From SOIA01 sp050116035 (GTDB lineage Bacteria > Acidobacteriota > Aminicenantia > Aminicenantales > Aminicenantaceae): DNA of 9,813 bases. This document shows, piece after piece, positions 1 to 6,101 of this stretch (positions within the stretch are counted from its first letter, which is position 1; every line of letters starts with the position of its first letter). A program made the translations under genes and the position numbers. Under the pieces are notes generated by a model that saw only the letters and a list, made by a program, of their open reading frames with translations, was not told the DNA's origin and searched no databases. The DNA is taken from NCBI GenBank assembly GCA_050116035.1, contig JASFPJ010000108.1, forward strand, positions 1-9,813. Reading direction: 5' to 3'.

Positions 1-1925
1 AATATGGTTAGCCGTTGAATAAGTGAGATTTCGATGAGTATGAATCCTACCCCCAGCCCAACGAAGTATACCAGGCTGCGGAGACGGTATTGAACCCTTC
101 GGATCTCTGCGCTTCGACTCAGATAAAGGGGCATGAATATCGTGAGTATCCCAATAACGCCAAAGCTTACGAACATCCCGTAGAGAAGAGGCAAAGCGAT
201 ACGGCGGGCCGCGTGGTCTTCGGGATCAGAACGGAAAATGTCGCGGAAATATCTCATGAAGAAGAAAAAGGGCCGATTATCAGTGGGGGGATTGATATTC
301 TTGGGATATGACTGGATGAAATCCTCCCTGCTTTTTTGACCGTACGCCTTGGGATGGATCAAAGCTCTAAACGTGTTGGAATAGTCCGACGGATCCAAAT
401 TCTCCTTGCCGGTCTGGGGAGCGTAAACCACACTGTAATCATATTGCTTAGCGGTATTGACGACAGTTGAAATTTCATCGGGTATAAACACGCCTTTCTT
501 GAGAAGCACTGTGGCTCGCCGGTAATTAGGCCGGCTCTCAACCACAACGATCAACCGCTTTTCAATGTCATCAACTCCGTTATCCATCAAATACTGTATG
601 AATATATTGCTCAGGCGCAGGGCTTCGTCCCAGCTAAAATAGCGCGAGATGGAGAGGATCCCATCCTCCTTTAGATGTGTGTAATAATCCTGAACCGCCT
701 CATAGGTATAGAGAGTGTTTTCGTTGAAGAGATAGGCGCCAGATGCTGAGGAAGCCCAAGAGTCTATCATGGTGATCAGAATAATATCATAAAGATCTTT
801 AGAACCAGCAGTGAAGTTGCGTCCTTCACTAATATGCAGTGTTACGCGCGGGTCCTCAAAGATATGGCCTATATAATCACCATAAGTTTCAGTGACCAGT
901 TTCCGGAATACAGGATTGATTTCTACAGCTGTGATCTTTTTTTGATTAAACAGGAGGGATGTGAATACATCTTTACCTCCTCCAGAGCCGATAATCAGGA
1001 CGTCAGCGTTTGACTTGAGATGATGAACGATTTCGAGAGAGTCAGCTTTCATGTAACCAGCCTTTGAGAAATCTCCGTCAAACCGATACATCAGAGTCGG
1101 AGCTCCTGCATCGTTAGTCACTCTCATTGTCTGGTATTTTTGGTCTTTATAAGTATTATTTTTTGGCGCAAACACTGCTACTCGAGAAACCGGACTCCAT
1201 TTCTCAAATATCTTTCTTCTTTCAAGCTCTTGAATAGTTGATGTCAAGTAACTTTTAATGTTAACAACCTTCAATAGATCCCATCGATCATTAACGAAAA
1301 ACAGAAATATGAAAGTCACTACCAAAATTCCCAACAACACTTTTGCCCTGCGCAGTTTCAACTCAAGAGAAAATGCCAATGCGGCGAGACAAGCAAAGAT
1401 AGAGGCCACGAAAGTTATCGAAGGAGCGCTGAAATGGAAAAGGAGGGGAACCACAATAAGACATCCTAATGATGCGCCCACAAGATCGCTGAAATAGACC
1501 GTGCTGATTTTTGCACTGTAACGGAACAGGGCGATGGTTATGCACATCGCCGCAAGGAAAAAAGATATGAATAAAAACAGCAATTGCAGCCCCAGAATCA
1601 AATAGAAGTCTGCCTGGAAAAGCTTGAATCTGGATAGATCCACATTGAGATGGAAATAAATCGCTATAGGAGTAAACAACGCGAAAAGAACCGAAAACCT
1701 TATCAGGTGCTTTGCGTAATTATCCCCCACCAGCCTCTTTGCATATACATAACAAAGAACCCCAGCTGCAGCTATGCCTAACAGCGCTAAGGATATGGCC
1801 AAAAAGCCGAAGTAATACCACAACGTCACTGAAAAAATACGAGTGATGTTCACTTCCAGAAGCAGAGTAGCCAGTGCAATAAAACCCACTCCAGCAAGTA
1901 ATGGTTTGGGCACATCTTTCATCAT
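1..1925 (-). CDS. Membrane-anchored spermidine-synthase-like protein (3' end cut by window edge)
   Basis: The frame is open from the ATG at 1925 to the left edge, giving 641 codons with no stop. Residues about 9-212 form roughly seven hydrophobic segments and include the YFSDLVGASLG motif (near 144) typical of membrane-fused spermidine-synthase-like proteins. A Rossmann methyltransferase-like domain follows: glycine loop IIGSGGGKD (311-319), acidic residue E335 in VEINP, and YDIILITMIDSW up to 390. The family signature PTDNRPFFFF ends near 555. Two further hydrophobic segments (about 572-600 and 615-641) run off the window, so perhaps 100 or more residues are missing. In true spermidine synthases the DxxDP motif supplies a catalytic Asp; here the first position appears to be Thr385, so aminopropyl transfer is doubtful and the substrate is unknown. 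The start is chosen because it begins at the conserved first membrane segment and has AAAGG about 6 bases upstream. Its ATGATG overlaps the TGA of the kinase-gene remnant, so translation may be coupled. Confidence 0.85.
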   Translation of the reverse strand, partial: MMKDVPKPLLAGVGFIALATLLLEVNITRIFSVTLWYYFGFLAISLALLGIAAAGVLCYVYAKRLVGDNYAKHLIRFSVLFALFTPIAIYFHLNVDLSRFKLFQADFYLILGLQLLFLFISFFLAAMCITIALFRYSAKISTVYFSDLVGASLGCLIVVPLLFHFSAPSITFVASIFACLAALAFSLELKLRRAKVLLGILVVTFIFLFFVNDRWDLLKVVNIKSYLTSTIQELERRKIFEKWSPVSRVAVFAPKNNTYKDQKYQTMRVTNDAGAPTLMYRFDGDFSKAGYMKADSLEIVHHLKSNADVLIIGSGGGKDVFTSLLFNQKKITAVEINPVFRKLVTETYGDYIGHIFEDPRVTLHISEGRNFTAGSKDLYDIILITMIDSWASSASGAYLFNENTLYTYEAVQDYYTHLKEDGILSISRYFSWDEALRLSNIFIQYLMDNGVDDIEKRLIVVVESRPNYRRATVLLKKGVFIPDEISTVVNTAKQYDYSVVYAPQTGKENLDPSDYSNTFRALIHPKAYGQKSREDFIQSYPKNINPPTDNRPFFFFMRYFRDIFRSDPEDHAARRIALPLLYGMFVSFGVIGILTIFMPLYLSRSAEIRRVQYRLRSLVYFVGLGVGFILIEISLIQRLTI

Positions 1926-2185
1926 AAATACCTTTCGATAATGAAGAATGTGTGATTCTTGGGTGGAGAAGGGCGCTCGGCTAAAAAGCTGAGGTTGGGA
2001 GTATGAATGATCTCATGTTTTCCAAAGAATCCAGTTCTTTTGGTTAATTTTTTCTTGGCCGTCTGGAGATTCTTTCGGCGGAAAACAGAGATGTCCCCGG
2101 CAGGGATCATTTAAGCCTCACACTCGCCATAGAAGCGATGGGAGTCAGGGTAATCAGACTGGCATTTGGGGTATTTGATTTCCAT
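1922..2185 (-). pseudogene. Remnant of the 5' end of a zinc-ribbon Ser/Thr protein kinase gene
   Basis: From the ATG at 2185 one frame reads 24 codons, a TAA stop (2111-2113), then directly ATG and 62 more codons to a TGA overlapping the next gene. The first part (IKYPKCQSDYPDSHRFYGEC) resembles the N-terminal zinc ribbon CPKCxxxNPDxxxFCGEC placed before many bacterial Ser/Thr kinases, but two of the four expected cysteines are Tyr. The second part (ISVFRRKNLQTAKKKLTKRT, then GFFGKHEII) resembles the linker and the first kinase strand (usually FAGRYEIIEELGRGGMG). The likeness stops abruptly after EII at about 2006: no glycine loop or other kinase motif follows. Lost cysteines, the in-frame stop and the missing catalytic domain indicate decay plus deletion. 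The remnant keeps AAAGGG before the ATG and a promoter at 2209-2237. The family match is from memory of the consensus. It could instead be expressed as two short peptides. Confidence 0.7.
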
Positions 2186-2208
2186 TAATCCCTTTGCTTG
2201 CTGGTTAC

Positions 2209-2237
2209 ATGGTAATAATTTATGAGGTAAGTGTCAA
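2209..2237 (-). promoter_or_regulatory. Sigma-70-like promoter for the kinase remnant and spermidine-synthase-like gene
   Basis: On the minus strand a perfect TTGACA (2232-2237) is followed, after a 17-base spacer, by TACCAT (2209-2214), which matches four of six consensus -10 bases. Transcription would start near 2202, about 17 bases before the remnant's ATG. No closer promoter for the membrane protein is evident, so this one probably drives it. Confidence 0.5.
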
Positions 2238-2336
2238 CACCACACGTCTTCCTGTCGCGTCTTCCAACAGACTTCTTCGAATAAAATCGCGTGGAAAGAG
2301 GACAATTTAAATAATCTTAAATGCTTTTTAATTAAA

Positions 2337-2365
2337 TTGAATTTGAGTTTGAGTTGTGCTAGTAT
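2337..2365 (+). promoter_or_regulatory. Promoter of the RRM protein gene
   Basis: TTGAAT (2337-2342), a 17-base spacer and TAGTAT (2360-2365) form a sigma-70-like promoter. TG one base before the -10 box makes it an extended -10 type. AT-rich sequence lies just upstream and could act as an UP element. TTGA recurs at 6-base steps (2337, 2343, 2349), so the exact -35 choice is uncertain. The predicted start near 2372 gives a leader of about 128 bases. Confidence 0.5.
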
Positions 2366-2372
2366 TACATAC

Positions 2373-2443
2373 GTTGAAATTGAAGAGACCTGCCCGTTTT
2401 TAAGAAGAGGCAGGGATCACAGAGGATTAGGGGAAATTTCAAC
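2373..2443 (+). ncRNA. Structured 5' leader of the RRM gene (two-level stem)
   Basis: GTTGAAATT (2373-2381) is exactly complementary to AATTTCAAC (2435-2443), giving a 9-bp outer stem that begins at the predicted transcription start. Enclosed in it, CCTGCC (2389-2394) pairs with GGCAGG (2409-2414) around a 14-base loop. The element ends 10 bases before the shared leader motif at 2454. Such folding is typical of leaders controlled by temperature or protein binding. No known riboswitch class is recognised. Confidence 0.45.
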
Positions 2444-2453
2444 AAGAAAAAAA

Positions 2454-2491
2454 ACATTCCCTCCCTTATTAAAAAATCAAATATTAAAAGG
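2454..2491 (+). promoter_or_regulatory. Shared leader element, RRM copy, ending in the ribosome site
   Basis: The element reads ACATTC, one base, CTCCCT, one base, AT, five bases, AATCAAATA, five bases, then AGG of the ribosome-binding site. It ends 8 bases before the RRM start codon. The helicase gene carries the same arrangement before its own start (4604-4639, minus strand). The CCUU in this copy could pair weakly with AAGG of the ribosome site, which would hide it, but that pairing is only 4 bp. Confidence 0.55.
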
Positions 2492-2499
2492 AAAGCAGA

Positions 2500-2805
2500 A
2501 TGAATATTTACGTAGGGAATTTACCACGGGAGGCGACAGAAGATGATTTGCGGAAGGCTTTTGAAGCCTTTGGGGAAGTCTCATCTGCAAAAATCATCAC
2601 AGACAGATTCACCGGGGATTCGAGAGGATTTGGATTTGTGGAGATGTCCAACAGTACTGAGGCACAAGCCGCTATCTCCGGACTTGATGGCAAAGATTTA
2701 AAAGGAAGCAATCTCAGGGTCAATGAGGCCCGCCCTCGTCGTGATGACCGTCGAGGTGGAGGAGGATTTAGCCGAGGGAGACCCGGGGGAGGAAGACGCT
2801 TCTGA
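2500..2805 (+). CDS. RRM-type RNA-binding protein with Gly/Arg-rich tail
   Basis: This 101-residue protein is one RNA recognition motif plus a tail. RNP2 is IYVGNL (3-8) and RNP1 is RGFGFVEM (42-49), with the aromatic residues Tyr4, Phe44 and Phe46 that stack on RNA bases. Residues about 78-101 are rich in Arg and Gly (RRDDRRGGGGFSRGRPGGG), a typical nonspecific RNA-binding tail. Size and layout match the small bacterial Rbp proteins, several of which are cold-induced in cyanobacteria. It probably acts in the cytoplasm as an RNA chaperone or translation modulator; its target is unknown. The start follows AAAGGAAAG at a suitable distance. The gene stands alone behind a long structured leader and is convergent with the RhlB-like helicase gene. 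Confidence 0.95.
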   Translation: MNIYVGNLPREATEDDLRKAFEAFGEVSSAKIITDRFTGDSRGFGFVEMSNSTEAQAAISGLDGKDLKGSNLRVNEARPRRDDRRGGGGFSRGRPGGGRRF

Positions 2806-2858
2806 TAACCGGGACTCAATCATTTAAAACTCTAGCTAAATTTTGCATTAGAGCCTAC

Positions 2859-2894
2859 TTGGGGGTTGCTTGGTTTGACTGCTTGCCCCCCCAA
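2859..2894 (+). terminator. Possible transcription end of the RRM gene
   Basis: TTGGGGG (2859-2865) can pair with CCCCCAA (2888-2894) around a 22-base loop, 54 bases after the stop codon. The position suits a terminator, but no T tract follows and the loop is long, so this may only be a 3' end stabiliser. Confidence 0.3.
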
Positions 2895-3082
2895 TTCATA
2901 AACACACCACTCATTCTAGTCAAAAAAAGGGAAAATTCTGCCTGAAGGATGCCTGACTTATCTTCTTGACAGTTTACTCATATCAGGCTGTTCGATGACC
3001 AGCCTCCTGTGATAGGTGGAGCGCCTCTAAGTGGAATGTAAGAAGTTGTGTTAAACTGATAAATTTCAAAAAGGAATTCTGA

Positions 3083-3175
3083 ATGAAAAGATACGAGAGA
3101 AAAGAAAGAAAGAAAAGAGAAAGGACGAGAGAGAGAAGAAAAAGAGAAAAAAGAAAAAGGAGAAATATAGCGTAA
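3083..3175 (+). CDS. Possible 30-residue Lys/Arg/Glu microprotein from a purine-only tract
   Basis: An ATG at 3083, preceded by AAGGA at 7 bases, opens 30 codons to a TAA. The peptide begins MKRYERKERKKRERTRER and ends NIA; nearly every residue is Lys, Arg or Glu, and it has no predicted membrane or folded core. The coding strand is almost purely A and G over about 85 bases, so it may simply be an expanded GA-type low-complexity tract that is open by chance: purine tracts rarely make stops in this frame. A good ribosome site and a clean stop favour translation; the lack of a recognised family argues against a known role. It could be a small RNA- or ribosome-binding peptide, given its RNA-protein neighbours, but that is speculation. 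Confidence 0.3.
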   Translation: MKRYERKERKKRERTRERRKREKRKRRNIA

Positions 3176-3327
3176 ACTGGGAGATTTTTTTTAAGAGTAT
3201 TAGCAGCTCAGTTCTTTTCGTCCTGAGATATTTCCCCTTCACCAATGATATCCGGTCCTGTTTTCCGGACCCATTTTCCCCTGGATGGGAGTGATCTTCT
3301 TCAAGAATTTACTGATTCCCAAATTTT

Positions 3328-4596
3328 TCAATTCATAAAGAGTCTCGGTCTGTCTTGATTCTTTTTCCTATGTGCATTTTTAGATTTGGTATTAGAGCTA
3401 CTCTTTTTTTTAAATCCATTGTTTCGGAAACTCTTTCCAGAGCTGAATTCTAAGCTCCTATCTGTGGCAAAAAGTTCAATGTCCGCCGATTGAACAGGAA
3501 TCTTCATCCCGATAAAAGATTCAATGGCATCGAGGTGGTCGGCAGTGCCTTCGCTGGCCAGTGAAATAGCCTTGCCAGAATTCCCGGCGCGGGCTGTCCG
3601 TCCAATCCGGTGCACATAATTTTCACAGTCCTGGGGAAGGTCATAGTTAATCACCATTTCCAGGCTGTCAATATGGAGTCCTCGGGCGGCAACATCTGTG
3701 GCGACCAGAAAAGCGAACTTACCAGCCATGAAATCGTTAATGATTTTCAATCTTCGACTCTGCGGAAGGTCACCGGTCAGGTGTTGGCTGCGGAATCCGT
3801 TGTGCTGCAGCTTCTTGGACAGACGGAAAGCGGCATGCCGCATATTCGTGAAAATCAGGGCGTTCTGAGGAGCCTGAGCCTTGAGAATGCCCAGCATGAG
3901 ATTCATCTTGATATGGCTTTTCACATGGTAGAGTTCCTGTGAAATCGTATCCACTGTCATTCGCTCCGGAGTGATTTCGATGAACACCGGACGGTTCATG
4001 TGCTCGGCAGCGATTTTTCTGGAGAAGCGGTTCAGAGTCGCGCTAAAAAGCATGTTCTGCCGGACATTTCGGGGAGGCATTTTCCGAAGAATTTTACTGA
4101 TGTCAGGAAGAAATCCCATGTCGAACAAGCGATCGGCCTCGTCGATGACCAGGATTCTGATTTCTTTTAGCTTTAAGTGGCCTTTTTCGCTCAAATCCAG
4201 TAACCTTCCCGGGGTACCGATGACTATGTCCAGGCCTTTTTTCAGTAAAGCCAGCTGGCGGACGTAGCCCACCCCGCCGTAAAAACTACCGATAGAGAAG
4301 CCCAGATGGCGGTTCAAAAGCTGAGCTTCTTTTTCGATCTGAACTGCCAGTTCCCGGGTCGGCACAATGATTAGAGCCTTTTTTCTTTTGGGATTGTTAT
4401 TATTGAGCATGCTATTAAATAGCGTGATCAGGAATGCGGCGGTTTTACCGGTTCCGGTTTGGGATTGAACAGCCACGTCCATACCCTTAAGTGTTTTCGC
4501 CAGGGTCTGTTCTTGAACGGCCGTCATTTCTGTATAGCCTCGATCCGCGATTCCGTGCAGAAGGCGAGGCTTAAGATTTAATTCTTTAAAGTTCAT
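3328..4596 (-). CDS. rhlB: RhlB-like DEAD-box ATP-dependent RNA helicase
   Basis: This 422-residue protein unwinds RNA duplexes using ATP. All family motifs are present: Q motif with Phe3 and Gln28, Walker A SQTGTGKT (45-52), Ia PTRELA (79-84), GG (107-108), TPGR (128-131), DEAD (152-155), SAT (185-187), IV LIFTNMR (247-253), TGD (274-276), V ATDVAARGLHI (299-309) and VI HRIGRTARAG (329-338). A Lys/Arg/Ser-rich tail (about 388-422) should add RNA affinity. Length and stretches such as MPPRNVRQNMLFSATL and YDLPQDCENYVHRIGRTARAG resemble E. coli RhlB, the degradosome helicase, more than RhlE or DeaD; the exact subfamily is not proven and no RNase E is visible here. The ATG follows AAGG by 8 bases. 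It has its own promoter (4711-4739) and a leader of about 107 bases that shares an element with the RRM gene leader, which suggests joint control. Confidence 0.95.
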   Translation of the reverse strand: MNFKELNLKPRLLHGIADRGYTEMTAVQEQTLAKTLKGMDVAVQSQTGTGKTAAFLITLFNSMLNNNNPKRKKALIIVPTRELAVQIEKEAQLLNRHLGFSIGSFYGGVGYVRQLALLKKGLDIVIGTPGRLLDLSEKGHLKLKEIRILVIDEADRLFDMGFLPDISKILRKMPPRNVRQNMLFSATLNRFSRKIAAEHMNRPVFIEITPERMTVDTISQELYHVKSHIKMNLMLGILKAQAPQNALIFTNMRHAAFRLSKKLQHNGFRSQHLTGDLPQSRRLKIINDFMAGKFAFLVATDVAARGLHIDSLEMVINYDLPQDCENYVHRIGRTARAGNSGKAISLASEGTADHLDAIESFIGMKIPVQSADIELFATDRSLEFSSGKSFRNNGFKKKSSSNTKSKNAHRKKNQDRPRLFMN

Positions 4597-4603
4597 TTAT
4601 TTA

Positions 4604-4639
4604 CCTTGTTATTTGATTAAAACATGAGGGAGTGAATGT
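4604..4639 (-). promoter_or_regulatory. Shared leader element, helicase copy
   Basis: Read on the minus strand: ACATTC, one base, CTCCCT, one base, AT, five bases (GTTTT), AATCAAATA, three bases, then AGG of the ribosome site, 7 bases before the helicase ATG. The 23 fixed bases outside AGG, and their spacing up to AATCAAATA, are identical to the RRM copy at 2454-2491, while the intervening bases differ. That pattern looks like conservation rather than recent duplication. Upstream, GGAAAT (4685-4690) can pair with ATTTCC (4644-4649), echoing the outer stem of the RRM leader. Confidence 0.55.
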
Positions 4640-4710
4640 CAGAGGAAATTATCATTCGGAAGGGAAAAACAATTTGCCTTGACTATTTCCAACCAGATGT
4701 TTGATGCTGA

Positions 4711-4739
4711 AGTATACCCTATACATGAAAATATAGCAA
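4711..4739 (-). promoter_or_regulatory. Promoter of the RhlB-like helicase gene
   Basis: Minus strand TTGCTA (4734-4739), a 17-base spacer and TATACT (4711-4716, five of six consensus -10 bases) make a convincing sigma-70-like promoter. Transcription would start near 4704, leaving a leader of about 107 bases before the start codon. Confidence 0.6.
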
Positions 4740-4857
4740 GTAAAATTATTTGACTTGATTATCCTGAACACAGAACCAAAAAGAAGCAATGGAAAAAATC
4801 GTAAAACAATCTTTTTGAAAGTGCATGGTTGTTATTTTCTAATGAGTCAAGCGAATT

Positions 4858-5694
4858 CTATTTAACGGCGAGCATGAACACTTTCAGAGGGAGAAAGAGC
4901 CTTGAGACTTTTCTTTGAGGCTTCTTGGGTAAGCCTTTAAGCATGGCTTCTGCGGTTTTAAAATAACGAAAAGGAATTTTTAAATACTTGTTATTTAACT
5001 TGCTATTTATTCGCCAAAATCCATCCCATGAAGTGAAATTCACTTTCTTGAGTATTTCTTCGATCTCTGCATGAGTCCATTCCTTCAGGTGAAATCCTTC
5101 TGGCTCGTCTGAGAAAAACTTGGAAATATCATGGGGTCCGAAATAGGCATGAGGTGTCCTGAATATGTATAGACCTTTATCGCGAAGAATCCTATTCACC
5201 AGCTGAAAGTGATATTCGACATCTTCAGGGTGCAAATGTTCGATAAACTGATCACTGAATACCACATCCACTGAATTTCTTTTCATATTGAGGTCATATC
5301 CATCATAGATGATCAATTCGAAATTCGATGGGAGACGACTCCTGTCTTTTCTTTGATCAGAAATATCAACGGCGATGACTTTCTTTGCATATTGACAGAG
5401 AGTGGAGGCGAGTTGGCAATCACCAGGTCCGAATTCAACATAGACAGTGGAGTCATTCAGGTATTCTTTGAGAAACTGCAATGTCTGACTGTCTGTATCA
5501 GTCATTTTCGGTCTGCTGAGCCGGGGATGGTCGGGAACCTTAGTGAAAAGCTCATGATACATGACAGGGAATATTTTTTTTCGTTCTTCTCTGCTGGCCC
5601 TTTTTATTTTATCTGCAATAGACTTTTCTATTTCAAAATGCTTTCTCGTCTGTTCGAGATTTCGATTTTCTGGTAGTTTCTTTTTTAACTTCAT
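4858..5694 (-). CDS. Class I SAM-dependent methyltransferase, substrate unknown
   Basis: This 278-residue soluble protein has the Rossmann methyltransferase core in its middle. Motif I is VEFGPGDCQ (86-94); the acidic residue that binds the adenosine ribose is Asp110 in VIAVDIS; the next acidic position is Asp131 in IIYDGYD; and VDVVFSDQFIEHL (142-154) with LVNRILRDKGLYIFRTP (165-181) forms the typical post-motif segment of Methyltransf_11/23-like enzymes. A charged N-terminal region (1-60, rich in Lys, Arg, Glu) and a basic C-terminal end flank the core. Relatives often act on sugars or lipids in cell-surface pathways, but no glycosyltransferase or other pathway gene is nearby, so no substrate is proposed. 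No convincing ribosome site precedes the ATG; the upstream sequence is A/T-rich (TATATATAAAAG). It is separated by 261 bases from the helicase and 407 bases from the lipoprotein gene, so it is probably transcribed alone. Confidence 0.85.
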   Translation of the reverse strand: MKLKKKLPENRNLEQTRKHFEIEKSIADKIKRASREERKKIFPVMYHELFTKVPDHPRLSRPKMTDTDSQTLQFLKEYLNDSTVYVEFGPGDCQLASTLCQYAKKVIAVDISDQRKDRSRLPSNFELIIYDGYDLNMKRNSVDVVFSDQFIEHLHPEDVEYHFQLVNRILRDKGLYIFRTPHAYFGPHDISKFFSDEPEGFHLKEWTHAEIEEILKKVNFTSWDGFWRINSKLNNKYLKIPFRYFKTAEAMLKGLPKKPQRKVSRLFLPLKVFMLAVK

Positions 5695-5965
5695 TCAGTT
5701 TTTATAATTCAGCTTTTATATATAGATTTCTCTGATTATTTTTCTGTCAGTCGAAGGGAAGGATGAGGAACCTCTTTTTTACTTCTTCATGTACTGCGTT
5801 TTAGGCAAGAGAATATCAGCTAATGAGAGATGAGTCAAATTGAAAATATGCTTCTCTGCATGTCAAAAAAGTGTCTAGAATTGCCTCAACTCTTCTCATT
5901 CTGCTGAAGAGAGTTTAGAGGGAAGAGGGTGGAGAGGCTTGAAATCACAGAGCCAAGAAGGGGTG

Positions 5966-5990
5966 GGCGAGGGGCCTCAGGCCCCTCGCC
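5966..5990 (-). terminator. Perfect 11-bp GC-rich hairpin after the lipoprotein gene
   Basis: GGCGAGGGGCC (5966-5976) and GGCCCCTCGCC (5980-5990) are perfect reverse complements around a 3-base loop. It lies 112 bases past the lipoprotein stop. On the minus strand the stem is followed by CACCCCTTCTTGG, only weakly T-rich. It may end or stabilise the lipoprotein transcript, or be a dispersed REP-like palindrome. Confidence 0.5.
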
Positions 5991-6000
5991 TCTGGTGTGA

Positions 6001-6058
6001 CAATCCGATTGTTGAGTCTGAGCGTATTAGACTCAACTATATTCAATAAAATCGGTTG
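6001..6058. repeat. Two-level inverted repeat (nested hairpin)
   Basis: GTTGAGTCT (6011-6019) and AGACTCAAC (6029-6037) form a perfect 9-bp stem with a 9-base loop. Outside it CCGATT (6005-6010) pairs with AATCGG (6050-6055), with 12 unpaired bases on one side, and CAA (6001-6003) pairs with TTG (6056-6058) after a one-base bulge. CAATC-C-GATTG (6001-6011) is itself a small palindrome. It starts 10 bases right of the 11-bp hairpin. It could be an RNA structure, a repeat family member or an insertion-sequence end; no transposase is present. Confidence 0.45.
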
Positions 6059-6101
6059 CGAATCCTATAAAAAGCAGCTTCTCCCACTGGATCAGCCTCA
6101 A

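Larger units (their letters stand above)
2806..3327. other. Gene-poor convergent gap between the RRM gene and the helicase gene
   Basis: This 522-base gap holds a G/C-tract hairpin (2859-2894), an inverted repeat GCCTGA/TCAGGC (2951-2956 and 2983-2988, 26 bases apart), the purine-only short ORF (3083-3175), a run of eight T (3185-3192), and two small hairpins: CTCAG/CTGAG (3207-3211 and 3223-3227) and overlapping TCCGG/CCGGA and GGTCC/GGACC pairings (3251-3271). None is a textbook terminator with a T tract for either flanking gene. Confidence 0.6.
5695..6101. other. Gap with clustered hairpins between lipoprotein and methyltransferase genes
   Basis: No gene is supported here. From left to right it holds GAGG-AA-CCTC followed by six T (5764-5779; the loop is too short for a confident terminator), a CTCTTC/GAAGAG hairpin (5890-5895 and 5906-5911) lying within a GCCTC/GAGGC pairing (5883-5887 and 5934-5938), the 11-bp GC-rich hairpin (5966-5990) and the two-level hairpin (6001-6058). 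Both last elements lie in the presumed 3' untranslated region of the lipoprotein transcript. No good promoter for the methyltransferase gene could be fixed. Confidence 0.6.

Noticed and set aside
90..1545. Short open frames on both strands inside the membrane protein gene
   Set aside because: The long minus-strand frame to the left edge carries conserved membrane, SAM-type and PFFFF motifs throughout.
2337..2546. Open frame of 69 codons overlapping the RRM gene start
   Set aside because: It covers the promoter and structured leader, has no ribosome site, and runs into the real RRM frame.
2508..2819. Open frame antisense to the RRM gene
   Set aside because: It mirrors the RRM gene; its Pro/Arg composition is the complement of Gly/Arg codons, with no family likeness.
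2966..2971. Perfect TTGACA in the gap after the RRM gene
   Set aside because: At 16-18 bases spacing there is only TGTTCG-like sequence, so no -10 box supports a promoter.
3207..3271. Small hairpins near the helicase 3' end as a terminator
   Set aside because: Stems are only 5 bp and no T tract follows on the minus strand.
3610..4267. Plus-strand open frames inside the helicase gene
   Set aside because: The opposite strand encodes every DEAD-box motif without a break, so these are shadows.
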